Translations under genes and position numbers: made by a program | DNA from: Diatrype stigma | Lineage: Eukaryota; Ascomycota; Sordariomycetes; Xylariales; Diatrypaceae | DNA: 64,000 nucleotides | Assembly: GCA_022225965.2 (NCBI GenBank) | Contig: JAKJXP020000015.1 | Location: forward strand, 248,001-312,000 | Direction: 5' to 3' | Shown here: positions 12,401 to 25,391 of the stretch, one piece after another | How positions within the stretch are numbered: position 1 is the stretch's first letter | Layout of the letters: every line of letters starts with the position of its first letter | Notes under the pieces: model-generated | Database searches by the model: none | Seen by the model: the letters and a program-made list of their open reading frames with translations, nothing else | What the model was told of the DNA's origin: nothing

Positions 12401-12694
12401 CATATGGCCATCCCCTATCTCGAGTACTTTGCGCAAGGGAGTATGGGGGTTGAGATCAACCCCTACGGAGACCAGGTCGTCGATATGTCGAAAGGGTGCT
12501 TTCCCACCACCGCCAGGCCTGCCACTTCCATTTGCAGCAGGGAAGTTCGGGTTCCCGTTGGCGCCATGTTTGGTCGATGTAATCGTGCTCGTACTCGTGC
12601 TCATGTTTGCATAACCGCTTACGTCTGGGGCCATGCCTTCTTGTGTGCCGAATGCAGGGGGGATAACAGGCCTCGAAAAGGCTATAGGACTCAT
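9424..12694 (-). CDS. DOA4: Ubiquitin carboxyl-terminal hydrolase, Doa4/Ubp4 type
   Basis: Two exons, 12694-10409 and 10356-9424, around a 52-bp intron (GTAAGT, branch GCTGAC, CAG); about 1072 residues. Order of domains: an N-terminal helical region resembling the USP8/AMSH dimerisation domain (LQEYIKAFTIAVDAVPKHKD); a long Ser/Pro-rich linker; a rhodanese-like domain (about 400-535, LLIIDIRDREAFDDGHI); and the USP catalytic domain starting near residue 685. The Cys box reads GLENPYHWCYCNSVLQ, and the His box SGHYWTWVR is followed by NDSHIDEV. A CxxC pair set (STCETCHHKYKRKR and CTNPRCN) marks the fingers subdomain. Doa4 removes ubiquitin from cargo at endosomes before inclusion into multivesicular bodies, which matches its divergent neighbour Vps27. 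The upstream frame stays open but has no ATG, so 12694 is the first usable start. Confidence 0.92.
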
Positions 12695-14268
12695 ACTTCG
12701 CTCGAAAGGGCGCTGGATATCATGTCGCAGTTCGATGTTACAAGCGTCACCCGGCTGGCAGGTAAGTCGAAGTATACCCAATGTCTGAGAATACACGGCA
12801 AGCTTGACGTCGAATAATGCGCTAAACAGTCAGGTCCCAGTTTGGCCGGTATCAAGTTTAACAAGCAGATGTGATGGACAGATCGGAGGGAGGCAGCGGT
12901 GGGTTTAAAGGAGCGTGTTAGTCTATGAGTGTGAATCTCTAATCTGGTTTCGGCTCTCGTAATGGGCACTGGAACGCATTCTGTCAGGAAGGAGAGACAC
13001 CTTTAAGACAAGAAGACAAGTTTAATCCATCAAGCTGGGTAGATAGCCCAAGATAGGTATGAATCGCAGTGCAAGCTGAGGTCAGCAGGCGTCACTGCCC
13101 TCGAGATCGGAATGTGAGATGCGAAGATGGTCGATATCGGATGTGGATGAAAGCAACTGGACTGGACATGGAGGTACTCGTTAAGTAAGTAGTTACTAGC
13201 CACCTGCACCATGCCACTAGGTCGTAGTTCGAGGAGTTCAAGTTAAGGTATGTGGACCAGACAAGTACCCAAAGCCGAGAAGACTGAAGACTAGAAACAA
13301 AGGAAAGGATGTAATTCAAATTGTGCGAGCATCGGTCATCATGGCGCTACCAGGACTTGACAAATTTAACAAATTAGACTGGAGTCATTCTCAGAGTTGC
13401 AGTGTTCCAGGTTGATGTGACTGCAAGATTTCTACCTTCACCTGCTTTACATATGCAAGTACGCCCGTACATGTATGTAATTATAACCTTTGGGGCAGGC
13501 GGCCAGGTCATGCACTAACTACCTTGCACATGGGGATGTATAGGTATACCTAGGCTGCTACTACCTAGGTACTATGTACCTAGGTAGCCTACCTAACCAC
13601 ACCCAACCAAGGCGGTTACGTAGTTGCCTAGGGAGAGGGGCAATATGACGGGAGTCCCTCTAATCCATAGCACAGCCACTGGATGTATATACATACAAAC
13701 CAGTGTGGCCGCCCTATGTATTGTATGTATGTAGCTTCGAAGTGCAGACTGCTAGACCACTTGTAACATAGAGCTCGTAACATATACCTAGAAAGTCGCC
13801 GAGGGGCCCCATACTCAGGCATGTATTCTACTAGTAGGTGCGTACGTACAGGGAGCTCAGGTTTTGCAAGCTTCCAGGTTCAACGAACGAATTAGTTACA
13901 TACATACCTAGTATAGGTAGCTTAAGCATTGCCATATACATACCTACATACGTAGTGCAAGCATAAGCCAATCACGTCTGCCTAGCGAACGACGACTCCA
14001 ACCTGGTGCTATGCTTAACATGAACCTTCAACTACCCATCAGCCATACACCATACACCATACACCATACACATCAACCATAAACGAATAGGCAGTGACAT
14101 ATTCCCATCGTTCTGATAGCTTCCAGACCTCCTACTGTACACTGCATTTACGTAGTCATCTGGGCATATCGACTCAGGTATATATTGTCCGGCGCGGTTC
14201 ACAAGCCTTCAGGTGTCCCTTCATACTCGATACGCCAGTACGTTCCGCATTGTTCGCATTCGCTCAAC
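12695..14268. other. Divergent promoter region between deubiquitinase and Vps27 genes
   Basis: 1.57 kb without a gene, rich in TACGTA/TACATAC and ACCTAGG words. Two exact TACCTAGGTA palindromes lie at 13562-13571 and 13577-13586. A short CCATACA direct repeat occurs near 14042-14072, just upstream of Vps27. It could co-regulate the two endosomal sorting genes; this is inference from orientation only. Confidence 0.55.
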
Positions 14269-16617
14269 ATGATGAGCGGCTGGTTCTCGAACTCGGCCAA
14301 CAGCGCCTTGGACGAGCAGATCGAGAAGGCTACAAGTAGCAGTTTGGAGGATATTGCGCTGAATCTAGAGATATCCGATATCATCCGCTCCCGGACAGTC
14401 CAGCCCAAAGATGCCATGCGATCGTTGAAGCGGAGGATCGGCGCCAAAAACCCCAACCAGCAGCTCAGCGCTCTGAATCTCACAGACACTTGCGTCAAAA
14501 ACGGCGGCTCTCACTTCCTTGTCGAGATTGCTTCTAGAGAGTTTATGGACAATCTGACCTCCCTACTCCATGCTGTCGGAACCGCTGCAGTGAACCAAGA
14601 GGTCAAGGCTAAGATACTGGAGCTGATCCAGTCGTGGGCTGTCGCCACGGAAAGTCGCTATGACTTAAAATACATCGATGAGACGTACAGAACCTTGCAA
14701 AAAGACGGTTTCCATTTCCCACCCCGTGTGACCGTCTCAAGTAGCATGGTAGACAGCAGCGCCGTATGTATCGCATGCCCACCTTCCTTGCGCACTTCCG
14801 GTCGCTTAAGCTGATTGTATCTCATTGAAATAGCCTCCAGAATGGACCGACTCCGATGTCTGCATGCGATGCCGAACCCCTTTCACATTCACCAACCGCA
14901 AACATCATTGCCGCAACTGCGGCAATTGCTTCGATCAACAATGCTCGGCTAAGACCTTACCCCTACCTCATTTGGGCATCTTACAACCTGTACGAGTTGA
15001 CGATGGCTGCCACGCTAAGCTCACCGACAAGTCGAATCGAGGTCCTCCGGCTGGTCAGGAGCGCCCACTGGCAGCCTCTTCCTACCCCCATAAGAATCGC
15101 AGTACATCAGCGATGCAACCACGAGCTGCCCGCGTGGACGACGACTTCGATGAGGACCTTAAGAAGGCGTTGGCCATGAGTCTAGAAGATGTTCAAACAC
15201 ATGGTAAAGGTTATGTTCCTCCCACCAATAATGCACCGGCAACTGTACATACCAAAACCAACGGGCACTCTGCCTCTCCGGCGAAGGCACAAGAAGATGA
15301 AGATGAAGATCTAAAGGCAGCTATCGCCGCGTCGCTGGCCGACATGGAGGAGCAAAAGCAGATACATGCTGCAGCCTTCAAGCAGCAAGCAGACAGCACT
15401 CCGGTCGCCGCAGCGGCTCAGTTTGCTCTTCCCAAGAACGATTATGAGCTCACACCAGTCGAAGCTGAGAACATCAACCTCTTCTCCACACTGGTCGATA
15501 GATTGCAGACGCAGCCTCCTGGCACGATTCTTCGAGAACCGCAAATTCAGGAGCTTTACGATTCGATTGGGGCCTTGCGGCCGAAATTGGCCCGGACATA
15601 TGGGGAGACGATGAGCAAACATGGTAACAATGGCCTTCGCAGTTGTGTGTGGTTATCAGCGCTAACTTCTATTTAGATACTCTCTTAGACCTCCATGCCA
15701 AACTATCAACGGTTGTGCGATATTACGATAGGATGTTGGAGGAGCGTCTCTCGAAAGCCTATAGTCAACATGGCATCGGCGGTTATTCTCTGCCACCCCA
15801 ACGACAGCCATCGGGTCCGTATCCCTCGATATATTCTACAGTTGGCGCCAACCCAGGACCAGCGGAAAGTTTCTATACGGCGGATCCACGGTCAGAATAC
15901 AATAGGACGCCAACCGCGCATACTTATGCTCCTCAGCATAACCAGGCAGCCTCACAAATTCCGTACGGAACCTACGACAAGCGCGGCTCGATCTCATCGA
16001 GCGGTCAATACCCACAAACACCACAAAGAACGGATAGCTGGCAGTCCCAACCCCCTTCTGGGCCTGCTCAGTATTCCAACACTGCCAACTACCCTCCGGC
16101 AGAACCTTCTCCGCCAACTTCCCACCCACGTCGGGCGTCGACCCAAGCTCAACCCAGTCGAGCTCCCGAGTTAGGTGGTCCTTCTGCGCCCGATGCAGCT
16201 GCCGCTTACTACTATAACAACGTACAACATAATCCCGATAACCAAGCTCCGAGTGGTCCAGCAGAGGCTGCGCCATCTCCTTATCCGAACCTCCAACAGT
16301 CTGTGAACTACAACCAACAATCCATACCTCCAACCCCTGCTTCGGTTCCCGCACAGCCATCCCAGCCATCGCAACCATCGCATCCCCAACAGTATGCACC
16401 ATCGGCTCAGCACGCTCAACAGCCATACTGGCAGCAGCAACAGCAACAACAACCGCCACAGCAGCAGGTACCACAACAGCACACTGGCCAAGCCCCTCAG
16501 GCTTACCAGACCGGCGCTCCTCCAGGGTATGCCGGTTTCAGCCAGGAATCCTTCCCGTCGGCACCCCAGCACGCGCCCCCACAGCCTGTCGTGGAGGAAA
16601 GTTTGATCGACCTATGA
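14269..16617 (+). CDS. VPS27: ESCRT-0 subunit Vps27 (VHS-FYVE-UIM protein)
   Basis: Three exons, 14269-14763, 14834-15623 and 15677-16617, in matching phases; 741 residues. It recognises ubiquitinated cargo on PI3P-rich endosomes and recruits ESCRT-I. A VHS domain covers about residues 8-145 ([23 protein letters not shown]). The FYVE finger lies at about 169-228, with WTDSDVC, the RKHHCRNCG core and the PVRVDDGC end. Two ubiquitin-interacting motifs are visible at about 271-287 ([11 protein letters not shown]) and 320-338 ([11 protein letters not shown]). A GAT-like helical core follows, then a Pro/Gln-rich tail. The tail carries two PSAP late-domain motifs (GGPSAP and FPSAP) for Vps23 binding and ends in ESLIDL, a clathrin-box-like sequence. 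Two ATGs lie in tandem at the start (14269 and 14272). Confidence 0.95.
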
Positions 16618-17561
16618 GATGCCTCGGCAGCCATCTCAATGTTCTCAAACGTTGTGTTGTGTAAATCACCGGGGAGGCTTTGGTGAGGCACCATTATGCA
16701 CTGTCTAATTTTGTAGATACCCCTAATTTGGCATCCAACAAGCCTTGTGCTGGTCGACGTTGGTTGCTTTGTATGGGAACTTTACGAGCAATCCTTCGAG
16801 ATCTGTAAAGCACTGGAGTCGTACATGGACTTAAGTGCATCCATAATCGCAATTACTGAGGCGTCTTGTAAATAACGGTATTTTCCTAAATGCAAGCGAG
16901 GCTCGGATTAGGTTCATATAGTTATAATCGTCCATTACGTCGCCTATGTCGTCGTTGCACTCCTTGCTTTTTTTTAATAATGTCTTTGTAAAAGGTGGTG
17001 GATGCCGTGCACACTTACAGTTCTCCTTCGAGGTAGGTACCTACGTACCGAAGTACCGCATCTTTCATTGTTCCCGAAGTCCCTCCATTGCGTCATTGCT
17101 TTTTTGTTATTGGACACATTGGGTGTCTGTGGGTGCAGGTAGGCATACCGCAAACGGGTGGTGCATAGTACCTAGGTAGGTATGCCCCTCACTAGGCTGC
17201 TAGCCTACCTAGTCTAGTGTAAGTTAGATCCATTGTTAGGTAATGCTCTGGTGCTCTAACATTGGAACCTTAACTAGAAGTTGGAGCCTTCCTACCCACT
17301 ACGTAGGAACCCACCCCGCGTTGACTTAACTTCGACCTTGTCTCTACCTACATGCAATAGCTGCAGAATAGTCACCCATACATGAGCGACTGATTACTTA
17401 TATACCGACCTACCCATTTTCTGTGTGGATCTCAGCGTTTGAGAACTTCGTAACTCGGAAACACTTCAAGCTCAGTTCTACTGCACCAACTAACAGCCAC
17501 AAGCATTGTTTCTTGGGTGTACCTTGAATGCTGCCTGCTATTGGCCATACCAGCCTCAGTC
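16618..17561. other. Intergenic region
   Basis: 3' flank of VPS27 and promoter of HBS1. Contains TACCTAGGTA at 17169-17178 and no ORF of note. Confidence 0.6.
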
Positions 17562-20237
17562 ATGTCGCGCCACCAAGCTTATCGGAATTATGATTACGAG
17601 CAGGATCTCGACGAATACGAGGGCGCCGAATATGGAGAAGAGGAAGGGGAGGAGTTAAGTCCGGAAGACCGTGGTATGTTAGGAATCCCAGCTTGGGGTG
17701 TCGTGGAGGGCATGGAGGATGCCGAAGTACAGTGCTAAGCCCCTTCTCTATGTAGCTCAGATGGCGGCTGCTACCGCCGAGATTCGTGCTTCTCTAGGAG
17801 ATGAATCTTCGAAGGTAACGACACAGCAAATACAAGAGGCGCTCTGGCACTATTATTACGATGTCGACAAGTCGATTACCTACCTGATGAACAAATTCAT
17901 CGCCCCAACGCCCAAGGTTGCAAAGGCCACGAAGAAGCCAAAAGGAGGTCAGTTCACTTTTCCTACTTCGAGGCCGACGAGCACTTCAGAGCACCGTGAA
18001 ACAAGCATTTACCTGGTGGGACGCCAGCAAAGCTTTGTGCATGCAGGTGTGTATACGGGTCATGATAAGCAGCGTTTATAGTATACTAATGCCCTGATAA
18101 CAGATTCTGGCGTGCCAAGTTGCGCAAACCGATCCTGTTTCCAAGATTTCTTCAGAGACATGCCATGGTTGAATATTCCCAAGGAACGTGAAACTATTTT
18201 CATTGAACCATCAATTGTCCGGGGTGGCTTGCTTGGAGGATCTAGCGCGTCCGGCGGCAAGATGTCAAAACTCCAGGCTCTTGCGGCGGCACGAAAGAAG
18301 AGAGCCGAAGATCAAAAATCCGACAAGGTGGTCAAGGAGGCTGCACAGCAAGTTGGCCAGCTGTCTCTTACTTCGCCCTCTGATCTGAGGGGGGAGAATG
18401 TGAAGCCTCTTGGATCCGCTTTTGGAAAGAGTTCGCCTGCAGCTCAGGTCACTACACCCTTGAGCCCGCAAAACCAGAATCTAAAACCAGGATCTCGCTC
18501 AGAAACGGTCGTGACGCAGACAGCAGGACAAGCTTCTTCTCCAGCTATAGAGATTATATCGCCGCCTGAGAGTGCCGCGCCATCTGCCTTTGCACAAGCC
18601 CTCCTTGGTCCCACTCCTAGCTCAAGTGCTCCTGTGCCGCGGAACCATTACTCGTTTCCCTACATGAATTTTACATCATCCGTAACTGACGCCTTTTCAG
18701 AACCAAGTCCAGATGACAAGGTTCTTACAGCACAATCCAAAGGTTCGCTTTCGGCGAAAAGGGTCAAAGCATGAGATACTAATACTTCCATATCAGCGAG
18801 CAGTAAGAAACTTGCCGCATCTACGGCCAAGAGAAAGGGTGGCTCGGACGTGAAAACCGCAAGCGATGGCATCAAGGATCTCAAGGTTGACGACACACCC
18901 CTGCCCAAGAGCAAAAACCTAGATGTGTTAAGCGAGTTCGAAAAGAGCAAGAGCAAGAAGAGCGCGAGTTTCGTGGTTGTTGGTAAGAAGCAGTTTCGCA
19001 CTGTCGATCAAGTATAGTGCTAACTTAACAAGGTCATGTGGATGCTGGAAAGAGCACATTGATGGGTCGTTTATTGCTCGATCTTGATGTAGTGGACCAA
19101 CGAACTATCGCAAGGTACCGGAAAGAGGCAGAAAACATGGGCAAGTCATCCTTTGCACTTGCCTGGGTTCTGGATCAACGGACGGAAGAGCGATCGCGAG
19201 GAGTGACCATCGATATCGCCACAAACAAGTTCGAGACTGAGCATACCTCGTTCACTATACTGGATGCACCGGGGCATCGTGACTTTATACCCAATATGAT
19301 CGCAGGAGCAAGTCAAGCCGATTTTGCAATTCTAGTTGTAGATGCGACGACCGGAGCCTTCGAAGCTGGACTCAAGGGCCAAACAAGGGAACATTCGCTA
19401 TTACTCCGCAGCATGGGTGTATCACGGATTATCGTGGCGGTCAACAAACTTGACACCGTTGATTGGTCTCAGGAGAGATTCGATGAGATCGCACAACAAG
19501 TCTCTGGATTTTTGTCTGCTACTGGCTTTCAGCTGAAAAACATCAGCTTCGTCCCAGTCTCAGGGTTGCATGGAGACAATCTAGTCAACAGATCCACCAA
19601 CCCATCAGCTAGCTGGTACAAGGGCAACACCATGATTGGCGAGCTGGAGAGCTCGGAGCCTATGACAAGGGCCCTGGATAAGCCACTGCGCCTGACTATC
19701 TCGGAGGTCTTTCGCTCGGCGCAAAGTCCGCTCACGATCTCTGGGCGGCTTGATGCCGGTTCTCTACAAACTGGTGATGCACTACTCATCCAACCTAGTG
19801 GAGAGAAGGCTTATGTGAAGTCCTTAGAACTAGATGGTGAGCCGGTCGACTGGGCTGTTGCCGGGCAGAACATTGTGATCAATGTCAGCAACATTGATCC
19901 AATTCACGTCCGTGTCGGCGATATCGTCTGTGATGTCAAGCAGCCCATCACATGCATAGACACGTTTACAGTCAAGGTCCTGGCCTTCGACATCCTCATG
20001 CCAATGCAGGTCGACGTCCACCGAGGCCGCCTACATGCTGCGGGACAAATCGCGGAGATACCGGCGCTTTTGGATAAGGTTAAGGGCACGGTGTTGAAGA
20101 AGAAGCCGAAAATCGTCAAGCCCGCCAGCGTAGCGAGGGTCGTGGTGAAGATGGGCGCGAAGGTGCCATTAGAAGCAGGCCAACGCGTCGTGCTGAGAAG
20201 TGGCGGAGACACTGTCGCTGCTGGCCTGCTGGAATGA
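17562..20237 (+). CDS. HBS1: Hbs1-type translational GTPase (ribosome rescue), probable dual Hbs1/Ski7 gene
   Basis: Five exons: 17562-17673, 17756-18046, 18104-18742, 18797-18982 and 19033-20237, all joining after the first codon base; 810 residues. The N-terminus has the Hbs1-N ubiquitin-associated-like fold (QIQEALWHYYYDVDKSITYLM). The middle holds DMPWLNIPKERETIFIEP and GGLLGGSS. The EF1A-like GTPase core starts at the last splice junction: G1 GHVDAGKS, RGVTIDIA, G3 DAPGHRDFIPNM, G4 NKLD. Two beta-barrel domains follow. Hbs1 partners Dom34 to split stalled ribosomes. Residues encoded near 18570-18740 contain SAFAQALL and PSPDDKVLTAQ, which resemble Ski7 signature motifs. If the intron at 18743-18796 is retained, the protein ends shortly after them (stop at 18774). 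Its donor is weak (GTTCGC). The boundary of exon 2 (donor at 18047) is the least certain. Confidence 0.92.
18743..18796 (+). promoter_or_regulatory. Candidate regulated intron separating Ski7-like and Hbs1 isoforms
   Basis: A 54-bp intron with a poor donor (GTTCGC) but an ideal branch point (TACTAAT) and a CAG acceptor. Read-through keeps the frame open for only ten more codons to TGA at 18772-18774, directly after the PSPDD motif. Retention would yield a GTPase-less short protein of about 350 residues. Confidence 0.5.
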
Positions 20238-22492
20238 TCGAAAGTTATTAGATGGTCAGGTGTTCGGAAGGATTGGAAGGATATGACACACGGGGAATGG
20301 GCAGGTGTGACAATGATGGCATGTGCTACATGACATGCTAGGTTGGGGGTATAAATGATCAGTAACAATTCAGATATTACAAACATCACCCCTCTTCGCT
20401 TTCTGGCCACTTTCTGGCCAGAGTCACTGCTGCATTTCACGAATTTCATGTAATTTCATGATAGTGGCTAATGGCATACACTGGATCATGCATCTGGGTA
20501 GGTGGCCACGTGGCTTCTAGAAGGACATACGCAGAGTTGCTAATACAATGTACAAGAGTTTAGTAAGACTTTGGAACTTTCAAGCTCCGCTGATGTTGTT
20601 TTTGTGTTTTGCGGCTCTGCTAATGACCAATCTATCTTGCTCTGTAACAGGGTTAAGGTTCCATCTCTGGATACTCTAACATAAAAATAGTATCTACATT
20701 ATCTTAGACGGGAAGGAAGTTCATCCCAAAGAAGCAGTGAATGGCAGCCGGTGGGCGGTGGGCGGTGGGCTTATGAGGGAACCATATCACATAAATGGGT
20801 TGGTAAATATAGCCTACAGTTTACCTTTGATGACATATATTGTATGATATTGACAATACTACGCAAGGGTTTGATGTCGTTGGAATATTGGCGAACCTTC
20901 GTGATGTGGTCTTAATGCTTATGTTTTCATGAAAGGGGGGGTATGTAGATACGATTGTACTGTAGCAGTGTAGGTACGTATAGTACATATGTACGTAATA
21001 CGCCACCAGCAGCCTGGCTGCTTGAGGTTTCTGACTCACAACACACGGGGAATATACAGCCAAGACAGCCATCATCTGGATCAAGGAAGCTTTGTTCCTG
21101 AGGTCCACGGGTACATGTAGCTTTTAATGAAAGATGGCAGTCAAGGGCAGTTTCTGGTAGCTTCGGAGGCGACAACAGGGGCCCCCGCTTACCCCACAAG
21201 CGCCTGGAGGTCGGATTTAGGTTGATTATCACAATGTGGCATCTTGATCCAACTTGTCCAATCATGACACAGTTTCGTTATCGTTGCGATTACCTCGTCT
21301 GTGGTTGATATGAACAACCAGATATTAAGCTGGGAACTTAGAATAGCCTGGAGATAGATAAACAGCAGGTAGACAAAATAGGTATACAGGGCAATAGCAA
21401 AGAAGCGTGCGCTAATGCATCCTTTCAACCTGGAGAGCTATTCTGCAAATTTTCACATAATAGTCGGAGGCAACTGAAGTTTAAGAGTAACTAAACAAAC
21501 AAATGTAGGAACCAAAACTATAGAGGGCTGTACATACCTAGGTAGGTACCTAGTTCATAGACAATTGAAACAACAGGAGATACATGTAGGTAGGTCTCAT
21601 TTTGCATTCAGACTCTGCCTATTCTTCAACTTCCTTGTAAGTCCAAAGTCCGTACCCTTGATTATTAGTGGTGAGTACCAGTAGGAGGCGAATAACGTCT
21701 CAAAGCTAAGGCAAACTGTAGACAGGTAAGGTGGTGGTGGTGGCATAGAAGCTTTGAGAAAGCTGTTGCGGTGTAGGTAAGGTTCATACATGTATGTTGT
21801 ATGTATGTAGTTAGCCCAAGGCTGGCCCTGTAGGGCTTCAGCATCATGATCGCGGCTTGAACGGTACTCACAAATAGATGGGTTAGCATAGTGGAAGCAG
21901 GTACCAAATACGTACATATATGGATACTAACCTGTATAGAACAGATGGCCAGCAATCATGGGATCGCGAAAGTTATAGGCGCATGCAACATAGAAGGTAC
22001 AATCCAGGTATGGACGAATCATATTGCACCTACGCGAACCTACTGGTCAATCGTGCTGTAGGTACAATACTATGTAGGTAGGTAGTAGGTATACAAAGCA
22101 CAGTACCTACTGTAGGCATGTAGTTTCGAGGTAGTTCAGGTAGTGTCGTAGTGGGGTGGGTCGGTGCATGGTGGCCTTTTTCCGTTTTAGAAAATGTGTT
22201 CTCTTCAAACGTGGCATCTTTGAATGCTGAACGCTATTCCAGCTTCTTCTGCCTTCCATATAAGAAACTTCGACGCCGCTATTTTTTCAAAAGCGTCGGC
22301 CTCTTCTTTTCTTATTTCACAACACAACACCACAACCCTACACCATACCCTTCCCACTTTGCCCAAGAGTAACGGGTAATAAGGGTGCTTAGCCGGCAGG
22401 TGTCTTTATCGACAATACACAGTTTTCCTAATACTACTATAACCTCGTCCAACAGCTCGACGTCCCACAAGCTATTCAACCCTGCCACCACC
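20238..22492. other. Intergenic region upstream of BiP
   Basis: 2.25 kb without a gene. Contains TACCTAGGTA at 21535-21544, several TACATGTATGT words, a short GGTGGGC triplication at 20751-20770, and the promoter and CA-rich leader of the BiP gene. GAAACTTCGACGCCGC at 22263-22278 and an ACGTGGC site at 22210-22216 are possible stress elements, but I cannot confirm them. Confidence 0.5.
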
Positions 22493-24718
22493 ATGGCTCC
22501 CGGACGCTCTCAGAGCTTCTGGGCCATCGGCCTAGGCATGATTGCCTGGAGTCTACTTCTCTTCAGCCCCCTCGCATTCGTTGGAACTGCAAATGCTGAA
22601 GCGAGTGATGTCGAGAACTGGGGAACTGTTATCGGTATCGTAAGTTACCTCGCCTCGCCCCGCCTCGCCTGACTTTGGCTTCCTATTCTAGTCTGGCCAC
22701 CAGCTCACACAAACTGTATATAGGATTTGGGAACAACATACTCTTGCGTCGGTGTGATGCAACACGGAAAGGTCGAAATTCTTGTCAACGACCAAGGAAA
22801 CCGAATCACCCCCTCATATGTCGCCTTCACCGAAGAGGAGCGATTAGTAGGAGATGCTGCCAAACAGCAGGCCGCATCCAACCCCACGAACACTATTTAT
22901 GATGTCAAGTGAGTAACAGTAACCCAAGTGATATTGTCACCCCATGCTGCTCGACGCCTTGCTAACACGCCCTTTTTCGCACAGGCGGTTCATTGGCCGG
23001 AAGTTCAACGAGAAGGAGGTCCAGAACGATATCAAGCATTTCCCCTACAAGGTCACCGCGAAGGATGGAAAGCCCGTCGTGGAAGTGGAAGTCAAGGGTT
23101 CACCCAAGCAGTTCACTCCCGAGGAAATCTCTGCCGTCATTCTCGGCAAGATGAAGGAGGTCGCCGAGTCCTACTTGGGCAAGAAGGTCACCCATGCTGT
23201 CGTTACTGTCCCCGCCTACTTCAATGACAACCAGAGACAGGCCACCAAGGACGCCGGTATCATCGCCGGTCTGAACGTTCTGCGTATTGTCAACGAGCCT
23301 ACGGCCGCTGCCATTGCCTACGGTCTGGACAAGACCGACGGTGAGAAGCACATCATTGTCTACGATCTTGGTGGTGGTACTTTCGATGTGTCCCTTCTGT
23401 CCATCGACGAGGGTGTCTTCGAGGTCTTGGCTACTGCTGGTGATACCCATCTTGGTGGTGAGGATTTCGATCAGAGAATCATCAACCACTTCGCCAAGTC
23501 CTACAACTCGAACCACGGCGTCGATATCACCAAGGATAAGAAGACCATGGGTAAGCTCAAGCGCGAAGCCGAGAAGGCCAAGCGAACGCTCTCTTCTCAG
23601 ATATCCACCCGTATCGAGATCGAGGCCTTCTTTGACGGCAAGGATTTCTCGGAAACTCTCACCCGGGCCAAGTTCGAGGAACTCAACATGGATCTTTTCA
23701 AGCGCACCCTCAAGCCTGTGAAGCAGGTGCTTGATGATGCCAAGATCAAGAAGGAGGAGATCGACGACATCGTCCTTGTCGGTGGTTCCACTCGTATCCC
23801 CAAGGTCCAGGCCCTGCTTGAGGAATTCTTCAAGGGCAAGAAGGCGAGCAAGAACATCAACCCTGACGAAGCTGTTGCTTTCGGCGCTGCTGTTCAGGCT
23901 GGTGTGCTTTCTGGTGAGGAGGGTACGGGCGAGATCGTCCTGATGGACGTCAACCCTTTGACCCTTGGTATTGAGACCACCGGCGGTGTCATGACTAAGC
24001 TGATCCCCCGTAACACGCCTATTCCTACTCGCAAGAGCCAGATCTTCTCCACCGCTGCCGATAACCAGCCCGTCGTCTTGATCCAGGTCTTCGAAGGCGA
24101 GCGCTCTATGACCAAGGACAACAACCTGCTCGGCAAGTTCGAGCTGACCAACATCCCCCCGGCCCCCCGTGGCGTTCCCCAAATTGAGGTCGCCTTCGAG
24201 CTTGACGCCAATGGTATCCTCAAGGTCTCCGCTCACGATAAGGGAACTGGAAAGACTGAGTCCATCACCATTACCAACGACAAGGGTCGTCTCACCCAGG
24301 AAGAGATCGACCGCATGGTTTCCGAGGCTGAGAAGTATGCCGAGGAGGACAAGGCTACTCGCGAGCGCATTGAGGCCCGAAATAGCCTTGAGAACTACGC
24401 TTTCAGCCTGAAGAACCAGGTCAACGATGAGGATGGTCTTGGCGGCAAGATTGATGAGGATGACAAGGAATCGGTAAGTTTAACCTGCATACTCAGCATT
24501 TGTAATGTGCACTCTGCTAACGAACATGATAGCTCCTCGATGCCGTCAAGGAGGCCCAAGATTGGCTCGAAGAGAACGCCGCCGATGCTACTGCAGAGGA
24601 TTTCGAGGAGCAGAAGGAGAAGCTCTCGAATGTCGCGTACCCCATCACCTCCAAGATGTACCAAGGAGCTGGTGGCGCTGCCGATGACGACGAGCCTCTC
24701 GACCATGATGAGTTGTAA
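22493..24718 (+). CDS. KAR2: ER-lumenal Hsp70 chaperone BiP/Kar2
   Basis: Four exons: 22493-22639, 22724-22908, 22985-24473 and 24533-24718; 668 residues. A long signal peptide (about residues 1-38, ending near NAEA) leads into the Hsp70 ATPase domain: [11 protein letters not shown] at the first splice junction, [15 protein letters not shown], and [12 protein letters not shown]. The substrate-binding domain follows ([14 protein letters not shown], with [15 protein letters not shown]). The helical lid ends in the retrieval signal HDEL. This combination identifies the single ER BiP. It imports and folds secretory proteins and regulates the unfolded protein response. Intron positions near the start of the ATPase domain are typical of filamentous ascomycetes. 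The long ORF antisense to exon 3 is a common Hsp70 artefact. Confidence 0.98.
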
Positions 24719-25391
24719 AAACCATGATGTTTCCATAGATTTTCTTTTATAGCATACCCCGGCGTACATAGGACGATGTGTAATGACATGGATGGATGTT
24801 ACGGACATTGACATGATCAAATATGCTCACGAAGCTTGTTCTCCAGTGAATGATATCGTGCATTTCATTTAACCCTTCAGTGTGCAACGTAAGGTAAGCC
24901 TTGGGCACAACTACGTATTGCCAACCAGGGCAATGTAGACTCATCTCGTAAGGCCATAAGGTCGTTTCCAACTGTGGTGGCTGCCTGTCTAATCAATTAA
25001 CGACTACCATGGCCACCCATCATCCCCTACGTTGTGTTTTCCGGGCCTGCTATATCATTAGACAAGGGGCGGAGGCGACATTTGCAAGCTCAAAAGGCTA
25101 CACCAGTATTTATTCATGTACAATAGGGGGGTGGAGTCCTTACATTGGGGTATTGAAGGCACTAAAAAGGGAAGATTATATTCACTTGTCTTTGATGAGT
25201 TAGTCGATCACGGAAAGGTACGGTCTCTCATCCCCAGGCCGAACAAAGTTCCCGATCTGCCTCCCCACTCCACCTCTTCCTCCCTTTTCGCCCATCTACT
25301 TACTTGCCTACCAGAGCCATCCACAAGCATGCATGCTCCTCCGCCCTCATAAATTCCCGTCCTCCGGACTTTCATCCTCCGCCTACCTCCC
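24719..25391. other. Intergenic region between convergent genes
   Basis: 3' flanks of KAR2 and the MFS transporter gene. Nothing else seen. Confidence 0.6.

Noticed and set aside
12695..12796. N-terminal extension of the deubiquitinase
   Set aside because: Frame is open but begins at GTG, with no ATG before 12694.
23100..24236. 378-codon ORF antisense to BiP
   Set aside because: Long antisense frames are a known by-product of Hsp70 codon use; no independent domain or start context.
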